Shown in pieces: positions 44,611 through 53,219 of a stretch of DNA of 64,000 nt (within the stretch, counting starts at the first letter, position 1; each line of letters begins with the position of its first letter). A program made the translations under genes and the position numbers. A model generated the notes under the pieces. That model made no database searches and was not told where the DNA came from. It saw nothing but the letters and a program-made list of their open reading frames with translations. The DNA comes from Verrucomicrobiota bacterium (GTDB lineage: Bacteria; Verrucomicrobiota; Verrucomicrobiia; Chthoniobacterales; UBA10450): positions 30,069-94,068 of the forward strand of contig QHNH01000027.1 of NCBI GenBank assembly GCA_003218375.1. The letters run 5' to 3'.

Positions 44611-45782
44611 CGTCCCGGCATCATCTCGAGCAGCACGCCTTTGAAATATTCGGTTTCCGGCAGGGTGGGCAGAACCGGATGATCGAGCGCCTGTTCGAAG
44701 CGGCGCAACCGTCGCGCGGAGCGACGCGCATCCACCAGGGCATCGGCCATCGTTTGGTCGAAGATCGTTTCCGTGACGTGATGCGAGCAGGAAAACGTGG
44801 CCAGCAATCCGTCGCGCGAGAGAAGTTTAAACGCGCGCACGTGCAGCTCGCGATAGCCGCGCAAGGCATCGCGCAGGCCGCCCTTCGTTTTAGTGAAAGA
44901 AGGCGGGTCGAGAATGATGAGGTCGTATTCGGCCCCGTTCTTTTCCGTCGCGCGCAGAAAGGCAAAGACATCCTGTTCGATCCATTCCACCTGCAACCCG
45001 TTGCGCTCGGCATTCCGGCGGGCGCTGGCGAGACTTTCCGCGCTCGCTTCCACGCCGGTCACCTCGGCGGCTCCGGCTTTGGCACAGGCCAGGGCAAAGG
45101 CTCCCTGGCTTGTAAAACAATCCAGCACCCGGCGCTCTTTCGCACACTGCGCGACCGTTTCGTAGTGGGGCCGCTGGTCGAGATAAAAGCCGGTCTTTTG
45201 CGCCTGCATCGGATCAATCGTTACGCGCAGGCCAGCCAGCTCGATTTCCAATTCCCCTGGCGTTTCTCCGAACAACACGCCGGTCTGCGTTTCCATTCCT
45301 TCAACCCGCCTGACCGCGGTATCGTTGCGCTCAATTATCGATCGAATCGACGGTCCGAGGGCGCTTTTGAGAGCTTCAACGATGAGTGCCTTTCGAAGGT
45401 CCATCGCCAGCGTCAGAGTTTGCAGAACCACCTTGTCGCCGTAGCGATCGACGATCACGCCGGGCAAACCGTCGCTCTCGCTCCAAACTACGCGGCACAA
45501 CCGCGAATCGACACCTCGCCGCGCGCGATATTCAATCGCCTGGGCGATTCGGCGCTGGAAAAAATCCAGATCGAGGTCCTGTCGTCGCCGCGAAAAGCGC
45601 CGCGCCACGATTTGCGATTTGCTGTTGTAGATCGCGCTGCCGATTAAATGGTCGCGCCCATCCTTGAGCGAAATGACGTCGCCATCCGCCGGGCTGCCAA
45701 AAACTTTCAACACCTCGCCCGAGAATACCCAATCGTGCCCATGCAAAATGCGCGCCCGCGGTTTAACGACAAGCCCGGCCAT
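44607..45782 (-). CDS. rlmI: 23S rRNA (cytosine-C5) methyltransferase, RlmI family
   Basis: An N-terminal PUA domain (about residues 1-75) is followed by a RlmI-type middle domain (SESDGLPGVIVDRYGD) and a Rossmann methyltransferase domain with VLDCFTSQGAFALACAKAG, LIILDPPSFTK and TFSCSHHV carrying the conserved cysteine. The protein has 391 residues, normal for RlmI/YccW. Modification of cytosine in 23S rRNA is the known role of the family. It is upstream of and overlaps the small methyltransferase gene. Confidence 0.9.
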   Translation of the reverse strand: MAGLVVKPRARILHGHDWVFSGEVLKVFGSPADGDVISLKDGRDHLIGSAIYNSKSQIVARRFSRRRQDLDLDFFQRRIAQAIEYRARRGVDSRLCRVVWSESDGLPGVIVDRYGDKVVLQTLTLAMDLRKALIVEALKSALGPSIRSIIERNDTAVRRVEGMETQTGVLFGETPGELEIELAGLRVTIDPMQAQKTGFYLDQRPHYETVAQCAKERRVLDCFTSQGAFALACAKAGAAEVTGVEASAESLASARRNAERNGLQVEWIEQDVFAFLRATEKNGAEYDLIILDPPSFTKTKGGLRDALRGYRELHVRAFKLLSRDGLLATFSCSHHVTETIFDQTMADALVDARRSARRLRRFEQALDHPVLPTLPETEYFKGVLLEMMPGR

Positions 45783-45794
45783 GAGGAAGTAATG

Positions 45795-45858
45795 AATCAG
45801 GAAAACAGGAAAGCAGGATTTTTTTTTGGGTTTTTCCTGCGTTCCTGCTTTCCTGATT
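45795..45858. repeat. Palindromic element between rlmI and purC
   Basis: AATCAGGAAAACAGGAAAGC on the left is mirrored by TTCCTGCTTTCCTGATT on the right, with a T-rich centre. It lies between divergent genes, 4 bp before the purC start, so it must overlap both promoters or leaders. Confidence 0.85.
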
Positions 45859-45862
45859 GTTT

Positions 45863-46747
45863 ATGACGTTGTTGCGCGACCTCGATCTACCCGGCATTTC
45901 CAAACTCCGCAGCGGCAAAGTCCGCGAAGTCTTCGATCTCGGTGACACGCTTCTCTTCGTCGCGACCGATCGCCTCTCCGCCTTCGACGTCATTCTGCCC
46001 GATCCGATCCCGCACAAGGGCGCGGTCCTGAATCAACTTTCAGCATTCTGGTTCGGGAAATTGGCGTTCGTCCAAAATCACCTGATCACGGACGACTTCG
46101 AAAAATTCCCCGCAGCGCTGTCACCCTTTCGCGAGCAACTGCGTGGCCGTTCCATGATCGTGCGCAAAACCCAGCCGTTGCCGGTCGAGTGCGTTGTGCG
46201 CGGTTATCTCGCCGGCTCCGGTTGGAAAGAATATCAACAAAGCGGGAGCGCTTCCGGCGTCGCGCTGCCGAAAGGCCTGCGGCTCGCGTCGCAGCTACCG
46301 ATGCCGATCTTTACGCCCTCGACCAAAAGCGAGGCCGGCCATGATGAAAATATCGATTGGGAACAGTGCTGCTCCGTCGTCGGTCGCGACGTCGCCGAGC
46401 GCGTCAAGGACCTCAGCCTGAAAATTTACGAAGCCGGCCGCACGCGCGCCGCAGAGCGCGGCATTATCGTGGCCGACACAAAATTCGAATTCGGTCTGCT
46501 CGATGGCAAGTTGCTCCTGATCGACGAATGCCTGACGCCGGACTCGTCCCGTTTTTGGCCCGCCGATCGTTACGTCGTCGGTCAAAGTCCACCGAGCTTC
46601 GATAAACAATTTGTTCGCGATTATCTCGAGACGCTTGATTGGAACAAGACCTCGCCCGGCCCCAAGCTTCCCGCCGAGGTCATCGAGAAAACCGCCGCGA
46701 AATACCGCGAAGCGTTCGAGCGATTGACTGGTGCGGCTTTAGCATAG
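45863..46747 (+). CDS. purC: Phosphoribosylaminoimidazole-succinocarboxamide synthase
   Basis: PurC joins aspartate to CAIR in purine synthesis. Both family signatures are intact: [20 protein letters not shown] and [14 protein letters not shown]. The ATG at 45863 gives 294 residues, the size of the longer SAICAR synthetases. A TTG two codons upstream is less likely. The stop codon overlaps the next palindromic element. Confidence 0.96.
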   Translation: MTLLRDLDLPGISKLRSGKVREVFDLGDTLLFVATDRLSAFDVILPDPIPHKGAVLNQLSAFWFGKLAFVQNHLITDDFEKFPAALSPFREQLRGRSMIVRKTQPLPVECVVRGYLAGSGWKEYQQSGSASGVALPKGLRLASQLPMPIFTPSTKSEAGHDENIDWEQCCSVVGRDVAERVKDLSLKIYEAGRTRAAERGIIVADTKFEFGLLDGKLLLIDECLTPDSSRFWPADRYVVGQSPPSFDKQFVRDYLETLDWNKTSPGPKLPAEVIEKTAAKYREAFERLTGAALA

Positions 46748-46835
46748 GTAGGGACGCCTTTCCGAGGCGTCCGACTAATAATTAACGCGCGGTCGCAATC
46801 AAATAGTCGGACCGTTCGGAAAACGGTCCCTACCT
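46745..46835. repeat. Palindromic element at the convergent purC/mdh junction
   Basis: Imperfect inverted arms of about 32 bp begin AGGTAGGGACGCC and end GGTCCCTACCT. The left end includes the purC stop codon and the right end includes the mdh stop codon. A bidirectional terminator role is plausible. Confidence 0.88.
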
Positions 46836-47813
46836 GATCAAATCCGCCACCATCGACTTCTCTTCCTTCAGCTCCGCCACCGACGCATCGAACTTCGCTC
46901 TGCTGAATTCATTCAGCTCCACGTCGCGGACAATCTCCCATTTTCCCCCGCGCGAGGTGACCGGGAACGAGCAGATCAATCCCTCGTCCACGCCGTAGCT
47001 GCCATCGGAACAAACCGCCACGCTGTGCCAGTCGCCGTTCGCCGTGTCCGTCGTCAGCGACCGCACCGTATCCACGATCGCATTCGCGGCCGAACCGGCG
47101 GACGACGATCCCCGCGCCTTGATGATCGCCGCTCCGCGCTGTTGCACCGCGGGAATGAACGTCTCCTTCAGCCACGCTTCGTCGCCGATCACCTCCGCCG
47201 CGGAACGTCCCTTGATCTTCGCGTTGTAAGAATCCGGATACTGGGTCGCCGAATGATTTCCCCAGATGGTCACGTTGCTCACTTCCGTGATGTCCAGGCC
47301 GGCTTTCCGGGCGAGCTGCGCTTTCGCACGATTTTCATCCAGCCGCGTCATGGCAAACCAGCGATCGCGCGGAACGGACTTCGCGTTGTTCATCGCGATC
47401 AGGCAATTCGTGTTGCAAGGGTTTCCGATCACGAGAATCCGCACGTCTTTCGCGGCGTTCTTTGCGATCGCCTGGCCCTGCCCCGTGAAAATCTTACCGT
47501 TGATCCCGAGCAAATCTTTCCGCTCCATTCCCGCTTTGCGCGGCACGCTGCCGACCAGCAGCGCCCAGTTCGCATCGCGGAATCCTTCCTCGAGATCGGT
47601 CGTGGCGACGATGTTCTTCAGGAGCGGGAACGCGCAGTCATCCAGTTCCATGACCACGCCCTTCAGCGCCTCGAACCCCTGTGGGATCTCGACCAGCTGC
47701 AGCGCGACCGGCTGGTCCGGACCGAACATCGCGCCGGAAGCGACCCGAAAAACGAGAGCGTATCCAATCTGTCCGGACGCGCCGGTGATCGCGACTTTGA
47801 TGGGTGATTTCAT
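46830..47813 (-). CDS. mdh: Malate dehydrogenase (NAD)
   Basis: The enzyme interconverts malate and oxaloacetate in the TCA cycle. The NAD-binding motif [14 protein letters not shown] is at the N-terminus. The catalytic region [14 protein letters not shown], the NPCNTN loop and the active-site histidine in [12 protein letters not shown] are present. The 327-residue length and TGASGQIGY motif match type-2 (cytosolic-like) bacterial malate dehydrogenases. The stop lies in a palindromic element. Confidence 0.96.
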   Translation of the reverse strand: MKSPIKVAITGASGQIGYALVFRVASGAMFGPDQPVALQLVEIPQGFEALKGVVMELDDCAFPLLKNIVATTDLEEGFRDANWALLVGSVPRKAGMERKDLLGINGKIFTGQGQAIAKNAAKDVRILVIGNPCNTNCLIAMNNAKSVPRDRWFAMTRLDENRAKAQLARKAGLDITEVSNVTIWGNHSATQYPDSYNAKIKGRSAAEVIGDEAWLKETFIPAVQQRGAAIIKARGSSSAGSAANAIVDTVRSLTTDTANGDWHSVAVCSDGSYGVDEGLICSFPVTSRGGKWEIVRDVELNEFSRAKFDASVAELKEEKSMVADLIR

Positions 47814-47847
47814 CTCTATTCTTTAGCCACGGATCGGCTTCGCGAAA

Positions 47848-49530
47848 CTAAATCCTTCCAGTCTTTTCCAGAAGTTCTCGGATTACCCGCATGCGTTTGC
47901 GCACGCTTCGATTCTTCTTCAAGTCCTCCACCGTTTTCCCCATGCGCCGGCTCCAGTTCGAGTTCGCCGCTGTCCCGGGAACATTGAACCGGTCCTTGCG
48001 TGCCAGCAGATCGGTGATCATCACCAACGCAATCCACGATTCGCAGCGAAAGAGCGCCTCCATGATCGGCGCGTAAAAGTCGCGGTCGTAGTCGCTCCCG
48101 ATTTTTGGTGCCGGCAACATGGCGAATTCGGCGATCTTCACCAGGTCGTGCCGGGCCTGCTCCGAGTCGGGGCCTGATTGATCGAACGCATCCTCCCAAA
48201 GCGCCCGCAGCGACTTGTGATCGTGGGTGGCGTAGGTCGCCACCGAAAGCCGCTGATAGTCGCCGCCGGAAATTCCGCGGCCGTCCGGATAGTTCTCCCA
48301 TTGCGGAATCTTGAACCCGGCCACGCCTAACGAACGCAAGCTGGGCCGCACATAATCCGGCACCGTCCCGAGATCCTCGCCGACCACGCGCGTGTCACCT
48401 GATTCCTCCAGGACCACGCGCAAATATTCTTCGCCCTCGCGCCGGTTCGTCTGGCAGTTTTCCCAGGTCGAATCGTCGCGCGGATAAAATTGCGGAAAGG
48501 CGCCGCCCGTCCGCTCGCGCATCTGTTCCCAGGAGAGAGGCAGCATTTCGGCGTTGCGCGCCGGTCGCCACGGAAAAGCGTAGATGCGATAGAATCCGAG
48601 CACGTGATCGATGCGAAAGACGTGAAAGATTTTGCGCACGCCGCGCACCCGCCACCGCCACCAATCCAGGTTTCGCGATCGCATCACGTCCCAGCGGTAA
48701 AGCGGAATGCCCCAATTTTGTCCCCATTTCTGGGTGAACGCGTCGTCCTTGAAGTATGGCTCCGGCGGCGCGCCACCAGACCAGTCGATCGCAAATTCAT
48801 CGTGGCGCGAATAAACGTCCGCGCTGTAGAGATTCACCCCGAACGGAATGTCGCCCATCAGCGCCACGCCTCGCTCTTTGGCGTACGATCTCGCCGCGAT
48901 CCATTGATCGAATGCGACCCATTGGATGTATTTGAAAAAGGATTCGCGTTCGGAAAAGCGTTCCCGGACTTCCGCTGCCTGAACGCCCAGCCATTCTTTC
49001 GCCGCGTCCGGGCGTCGATGCTGTTCGTGCCATTGGTCCCACGCTTCGCGACCGCCATTTTCTTCCATGAGCGCGCGGAAGAACGCGTAATCGTCCAGCC
49101 AGGCTGCCTCCGCGCCGCAGAATTGATCGAACTGCGGGCTGCCCGTAAATCGAGCCTGCGCCTTTTCCAACAGCGCCATCTTTAAACGCCGCACGGGATC
49201 GTGTTTGACCGCGCCTTTGCGCAATTTATCGAGATCGAATTCCCCGATGACCTCGTCGAAATCCTCTCGCGTGAGATCGGCCGGCGATCCCGGCACCAGA
49301 TGGAGCGTGGTCGGCTCAATCGCGACCGCGCTGATCGCGTTGTAAGGACTGTGATCGCCGCCCATCTCATTAATCGGCAGCAACTGCACCAGCTTGAACC
49401 CGATCTCCGCCGCCCAATCGACGAACTGGCGCAGCGCCTCCAGATCGCCGATGCCGAGGTCGCTCTCTGTCCGCAAGGCGAACAGCGGCGCGAGGACGCC
49501 GGCGATCTTCTTTTCGGGCGAGAGGATCAT
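47848..49530 (-). CDS. malQ: 4-alpha-glucanotransferase (amylomaltase)
   Basis: MalQ (GH77) transfers maltooligosaccharide segments and acts in glycogen or maltodextrin use. Catalytic regions are clear: nucleophile Asp in RIDHVLGFYR, acid/base Glu in VVGEDLGTVP and the third Asp in ATHDHKSLR. The ATG at 49530 gives 560 residues, typical of plant- and bacterial-type amylomaltases. A TTG three codons upstream lies at the edge of a repeat element and was not chosen. It is 34 bp upstream of mdh on the same strand. Confidence 0.95.
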   Translation of the reverse strand: MILSPEKKIAGVLAPLFALRTESDLGIGDLEALRQFVDWAAEIGFKLVQLLPINEMGGDHSPYNAISAVAIEPTTLHLVPGSPADLTREDFDEVIGEFDLDKLRKGAVKHDPVRRLKMALLEKAQARFTGSPQFDQFCGAEAAWLDDYAFFRALMEENGGREAWDQWHEQHRRPDAAKEWLGVQAAEVRERFSERESFFKYIQWVAFDQWIAARSYAKERGVALMGDIPFGVNLYSADVYSRHDEFAIDWSGGAPPEPYFKDDAFTQKWGQNWGIPLYRWDVMRSRNLDWWRWRVRGVRKIFHVFRIDHVLGFYRIYAFPWRPARNAEMLPLSWEQMRERTGGAFPQFYPRDDSTWENCQTNRREGEEYLRVVLEESGDTRVVGEDLGTVPDYVRPSLRSLGVAGFKIPQWENYPDGRGISGGDYQRLSVATYATHDHKSLRALWEDAFDQSGPDSEQARHDLVKIAEFAMLPAPKIGSDYDRDFYAPIMEALFRCESWIALVMITDLLARKDRFNVPGTAANSNWSRRMGKTVEDLKKNRSVRKRMRVIRELLEKTGRI

Positions 49531-49536
49531 GAGAGA

Positions 49537-49662
49537 CAATGACGAATGACGAATGACGAATGACGAAGGAATGACCGAATGACGAATGGCCTGTCGACGC
49601 GGCCTTTTCGAACTTCGGGCTTCGTCATTAATTCGTCATTCGTCATTCGTGCTTCGTCATTG
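49537..49662. repeat. Inverted GACGAAT tandem-unit element between uvrD-like gene and malQ
   Basis: Four TGACGAA units at 49540-49572 are mirrored by TTCGTCATT units up to 49662. It belongs to the same family as 13314-13420. The helicase stop codon (49657-49659) is inside it. Confidence 0.88.
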
Positions 49663-51657
49663 TCTTCGTATCTGCCAGTCCTCGACGAGTTGGGTCGGGA
49701 TTTCTTTGAGGAAGCGCGACGGCCGTTGAAAGATATCTCCGAAGCCTCCACTCAAACGCATGTGGGGGAAGGTAAGATAAAGCTCGTCCCGCGCGCGGGT
49801 GATCGCGACGTAAAAGAGGCGCCGCTCTTCTTCAATCGCGTCGCGTGTCTCGAGCGAGCGCGTGCTTGGAAACATTCCGTCGGTAAGCCAGATCACAAAC
49901 ACGGTATGGTACTCGAGCCCCTTGGCCTGGTGCACCGAGGAGAGGTTCACCGCTTCCGTGTCGGTCGATTGATCGAGCGCCGGCTCCGCGTCGATGTTGC
50001 TGATGAGCGCGAGCTGCGAGAGGAATTCATTCACGTCCTTGAATTGCCGTGCGAAGGCCGCGAGCTGATTCAAATCTTCGCGGCGCAGCTCGTAGTTCGT
50101 GAAATTCGCCTTCGCGTAATCATCGTAAATCGCTTCAACAATCGAGGTGATCATTTCCGATGGCGGATTGGCCTGTCCGCCCGGCGCGATTTCATCGAGC
50201 GTGTGCGCAAGCTGCTCCCACGATTTTTTTGATTTCGCGCCGACCGGCATCGCGAGCAATCTTTCGCCCCACGAAGTGATTTCGCCGCGCTCGTTCAAGC
50301 CGTTTTCCCAGGCGCGCCAATGGTTGTCCGCGCTTTTGTTCCCGATGCCCGGCAGCAATTTCACCATCCGCTTGAACGCAACTTCATCTCGCGGGTTCGC
50401 GACGAAACGAACGAACGACGTCACATCTTTCACGTGCGCCTGCTCGAAGAACCGGACGCCGCTCGTAATCAGGTACGGAATACCGCGCCGGGAAAGTTCG
50501 AGCTGCAATTCGATGGCGTGGTAATGGGCGCGATAAAGGACCGCGATCTCGTCCAGCTCGATCCCTTCATCGCGCAGCTCCAGGATCCGTTGCGCGACAA
50601 ATCGCGCCTGCTCGCTCCCGTCGTTCAAGCCGACCACGGCGGGCTTGAATGCATTGCTCGGTCGCGTCGCCGCCAGTTCCTTCCGAAACTGTTTCACGTT
50701 TGCCGCAATCGCGGCATTCGCGACCTGCAGAATCTCCGGCACGCTCCGGTAATTCAGCTCGATCTTGAAGACCTGCGCGTCGGGATAACGCTCCGGGAAT
50801 GCCAGGATGTTTTTGAAATTCGCGCCCCGCCACGAGTAAATCGATTGCGCGTCGTCGCCCACCACCATGACGTTGCGATGCTCCGCCGCCAGGGTGTCGA
50901 TGAAATCCGCCTGGATCTTGTTCGTGTCCTGATACTCGTCGACGAGGATGAACTGGAACTGGCGCCGGTAAAAATCGGCAATGTGCTCGTGTTCCTTCAA
51001 CATCCGGAGCGTTTTCTCGAGGAGATCGTCGAAGTCCATCGAGTTCGTGTTCTTCTTTTTCTTCTCGTAACGCGCGTGGACGTCCGTGATCTGCTCGAGG
51101 AGCGGCAAAAAATAGGGGAACTTTTCCGCGAGCAACGCGTCGATCGGCGTCTCGGTGTTGATGACAAAACTGAAGATCTCCGCGAGCACATCGCCTTTCG
51201 GAAAACGGATCTCTCTCGGGTTAATCCCAGCCGCAGCCACGACCGTATCGATGAGATCCTTCTGGTCCTCGCGGTCCATGATCGTGAACCCGCTCGAATA
51301 GCCGAGCGCGCTTCCGTGCCGGCGCAGCATCCGGTTTCCGATCGAGTGAAACGTCCCGCCCCAGAGACCGCTCGCGTCCACCGGCAAAAGGTTCGCCACG
51401 CGATCGAGCATCTGGCGCGCGGCTTTGTTCGTGAAAGTGAGCAGCAAAATGTTCCGCGGGTCGATCCCGTTCTCGAGCAAATACGCGACGCGATAAGTGA
51501 GCGTCCGCGTCTTGCCGCTGCCGGCGCCCGCAATGACGAGGAGCGGCCCGGGGGCCGCCGTCACCGCCGCGAGCTGTTGCTCATTCAGCTCCGCCGCGTA
51601 ATCGATGTTGATCGCCGTCGCGTGGGGAGCGCGCTGGAGCGTGTATTCGCGGGACAT
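49657..51657 (-). CDS. SF1A DNA helicase, UvrD/PcrA/Rep family
   Basis: All helicase motifs are visible: Q motif LNEQQLAAV, Walker A AGAGSGKTRTLTYR (about 41-54), motif II ILVDEYQDTN, motif III VVGDDAQSIYSWRGA, motif V SSVHQAKGLEYHTVFV and motif VI EERRLFYVAITRARDELYL. These enzymes unwind DNA 3'-5' in repair and replication restart. The 666-residue length is closer to Rep/PcrA than to E. coli UvrD. The C-terminal codon run ends in a repeat-supplied stop. Confidence 0.94.
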   Translation of the reverse strand: MSREYTLQRAPHATAINIDYAAELNEQQLAAVTAAPGPLLVIAGAGSGKTRTLTYRVAYLLENGIDPRNILLLTFTNKAARQMLDRVANLLPVDASGLWGGTFHSIGNRMLRRHGSALGYSSGFTIMDREDQKDLIDTVVAAAGINPREIRFPKGDVLAEIFSFVINTETPIDALLAEKFPYFLPLLEQITDVHARYEKKKKNTNSMDFDDLLEKTLRMLKEHEHIADFYRRQFQFILVDEYQDTNKIQADFIDTLAAEHRNVMVVGDDAQSIYSWRGANFKNILAFPERYPDAQVFKIELNYRSVPEILQVANAAIAANVKQFRKELAATRPSNAFKPAVVGLNDGSEQARFVAQRILELRDEGIELDEIAVLYRAHYHAIELQLELSRRGIPYLITSGVRFFEQAHVKDVTSFVRFVANPRDEVAFKRMVKLLPGIGNKSADNHWRAWENGLNERGEITSWGERLLAMPVGAKSKKSWEQLAHTLDEIAPGGQANPPSEMITSIVEAIYDDYAKANFTNYELRREDLNQLAAFARQFKDVNEFLSQLALISNIDAEPALDQSTDTEAVNLSSVHQAKGLEYHTVFVIWLTDGMFPSTRSLETRDAIEEERRLFYVAITRARDELYLTFPHMRLSGGFGDIFQRPSRFLKEIPTQLVEDWQIRRQ

Positions 51658-51664
51658 CCGTTAC

Positions 51665-51690
51665 CTGTAGCGGCGGTCTGCGACCGTCGC
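51665..51690. repeat. Single arm of the uvrA-type DRR palindromic element
   Basis: CTGTAGCGGCGGTCTGCGAC matches one arm of 4406-4482 with one or two changes. It lies just upstream of the helicase start. Confidence 0.75.
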
Positions 51691-51783
51691 AATTTTCCAG
51701 AAAGAGAATGGATTCCGAAGAGCCTGGCGTGTTTTCAAGGTCCGGTATTGCTATTGTGCCGGAACGGTAATACGCTGCATCGG

Positions 51784-52038
51784 ATGAAAACCCTCACCGT
51801 GAAAGTGACTGATGGATTGTTTTCAGAAATCGCCAGCGCGGCCCGGGCTCGCAATCTACCGAAGTCGGAAATTGTCCGGGAGCGGCTGACGCACAAGGCC
51901 GCAATGGCGAAACGCCGCGCGGGCTCTCTCTGGCGCCGGATGGAGGATTTGGTCATTCATCAGGATTCGCTTCCCGCGGATCTCTCGGCAAATAAGACGC
52001 ATTTGCGAGGTTATGGCCAAAACCGTCCTCATCGATAG
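51784..52038 (+). CDS. Ribbon-helix-helix antitoxin-like protein (VapB-type)
   Basis: The 84-residue protein opens MKTLTVKVTDGLFSEIASAA, with LPKSEIVRERL, the strand-helix-helix pattern of CopG/RHH repressors, and a C-terminal toxin-binding tail. It overlaps the PIN-domain gene by 26 bp, the normal antitoxin-toxin order. It most likely binds its own promoter region (51691-51783), where the near-inverted GTATTGC and GTAATAC lie about 15 bp apart; this operator is a guess. Confidence 0.78.
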   Translation: MKTLTVKVTDGLFSEIASAARARNLPKSEIVRERLTHKAAMAKRRAGSLWRRMEDLVIHQDSLPADLSANKTHLRGYGQNRPHR

Positions 52039-52429
52039 CGGAGCGATCGTCGCCGCGCTTCGCCGGCGCGATCAGCATCATGCCTGGGCTCGGGCGCATT
52101 TCGAGGCCGAGAGCGAGCCTTTTGTAAGTTGTGAAGCGGTGATTTCAGAAAGCTTTTTTCTTTTGGACCGCGCGGCGGGCGGGAAGGAGGCGCTCTGTGG
52201 TTTGCTCGAACGCTCCATTATCGCGGTGGGCTTTTCCTTCGCCGATGAAACCGCGGAGACAATTCGCCTTCTTCGCCGCTATTCCGATACCCCAATGAGT
52301 TTTGCCGATGCCTGTCTGGTTCGGATGGCCGAGCGAATTCACGACTCGATCGTCTTTACCACAGACAGCGATTTTCGCACTTATCGCAAAAATGGTCGCC
52401 AGGTGATTCCGTTAATCATTCCGGAATGA
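52013..52429 (+). CDS. PIN-domain toxin (VapC-like ribonuclease)
   Basis: The 138-residue PIN fold has the expected acidic residues: Asp in VLIDSGAIVAAL, Glu in SCEAVISESFF, Asp in MSFADACLVRMA and Asp in VFTTDSDFRTY. VapC-type toxins cleave tRNA or rRNA when the antitoxin is degraded. It follows the RHH antitoxin with overlapping frames. The pair stands alone among chromosomal genes and may have arrived by transfer. Confidence 0.88.
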   Translation: MAKTVLIDSGAIVAALRRRDQHHAWARAHFEAESEPFVSCEAVISESFFLLDRAAGGKEALCGLLERSIIAVGFSFADETAETIRLLRRYSDTPMSFADACLVRMAERIHDSIVFTTDSDFRTYRKNGRQVIPLIIPE

Positions 52430-52448
52430 ATTTGCGGCGGCCCATCCG

Positions 52449-53174
52449 CTAAGGGCTCGGCGCGCTCGTCGTGCCGCGGCGTTTCTGGCCGAGTTCCTCC
52501 AGCAGTTCGATCTGGATCTGTTGAATCTCGAAGAGGCGATTGTACTGGCGGCGCAGAAGGTGATCGATTTTTTCGTGCAGATGCCTGATTTCGAGCTCGG
52601 CCTTGAGATTGATCTTGTAATCATTTTCGCCGCGCAGCCGGTCCCGCGCTTCGCTCCGGTTCTGGCTCATCATGATGACCGGTGCTTGCAGGGCGGCGAG
52701 CGCGGAGAGGACCAGGTTCATCAGGATGTAGGGGTAGGGATCGAAAGCGCGGGTTGCCAGGATGAAGCTGTTGACCAACACCCAGAGGAAAAGGACCACA
52801 CTGAAGAAAATAATGAAGGTCCAGCTGCCGCCGAATGCGGCAATCGAATCCGAGAGCCGCTCGCCGAAGGTTAATTTTTTCTCGAACTGCTTGCTGATGT
52901 CGCTCGAGAGAATTTCGTGCTGCTGCAAGCTCTCGATCACTTCGTTGTCCAGCGCGGAGAGCTCTCCGATTTCATCCTGCAAAACTTCCTTCACGTAATC
53001 GCGGCGGAATTTTCCCAGGTCGTCGAAACAGATGAAGCTTTTGCCGTCCCATTGTGGCGCTTTCTTGCGGATGAACTCGGACAGCGAAGGGCGCACCACT
53101 TCGCCGATCGTGCCATTGCGCACTGATTTGGTTTCACCGCAAATCGCACATTGCGCCGTCTCGGACTTGCTCAT
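52449..53174 (-). CDS. DUF1003 membrane protein
   Basis: The N-terminus has a possible zinc site (CAICGE and FICFDDL), then a helical segment and a DUF1003 core with two membrane helices (WTFIIFFSVVLFLWVLVNSF and PYILMNLVLSALAALQAPVI). NRSEARDRLRGENDYKINLK follows, the most conserved stretch of this family. The C-terminus is a coiled coil. Function is unknown. It is 45 bp downstream of pbpC on the same strand. Confidence 0.88.
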   Translation of the reverse strand: MSKSETAQCAICGETKSVRNGTIGEVVRPSLSEFIRKKAPQWDGKSFICFDDLGKFRRDYVKEVLQDEIGELSALDNEVIESLQQHEILSSDISKQFEKKLTFGERLSDSIAAFGGSWTFIIFFSVVLFLWVLVNSFILATRAFDPYPYILMNLVLSALAALQAPVIMMSQNRSEARDRLRGENDYKINLKAELEIRHLHEKIDHLLRRQYNRLFEIQQIQIELLEELGQKRRGTTSAPSP

Positions 53175-53219
53175 GGTGATGTGATACCTAAAATCCCAGC
53201 CTCTGTCGATTTCGCAGCG

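Noticed and set aside
50320..51783. Long plus-strand frame reading through the helicase region into the antitoxin
   Set aside because: Only the part from ATG 51784 shows a recognisable ribbon-helix-helix protein; the rest is antisense to the helicase gene.
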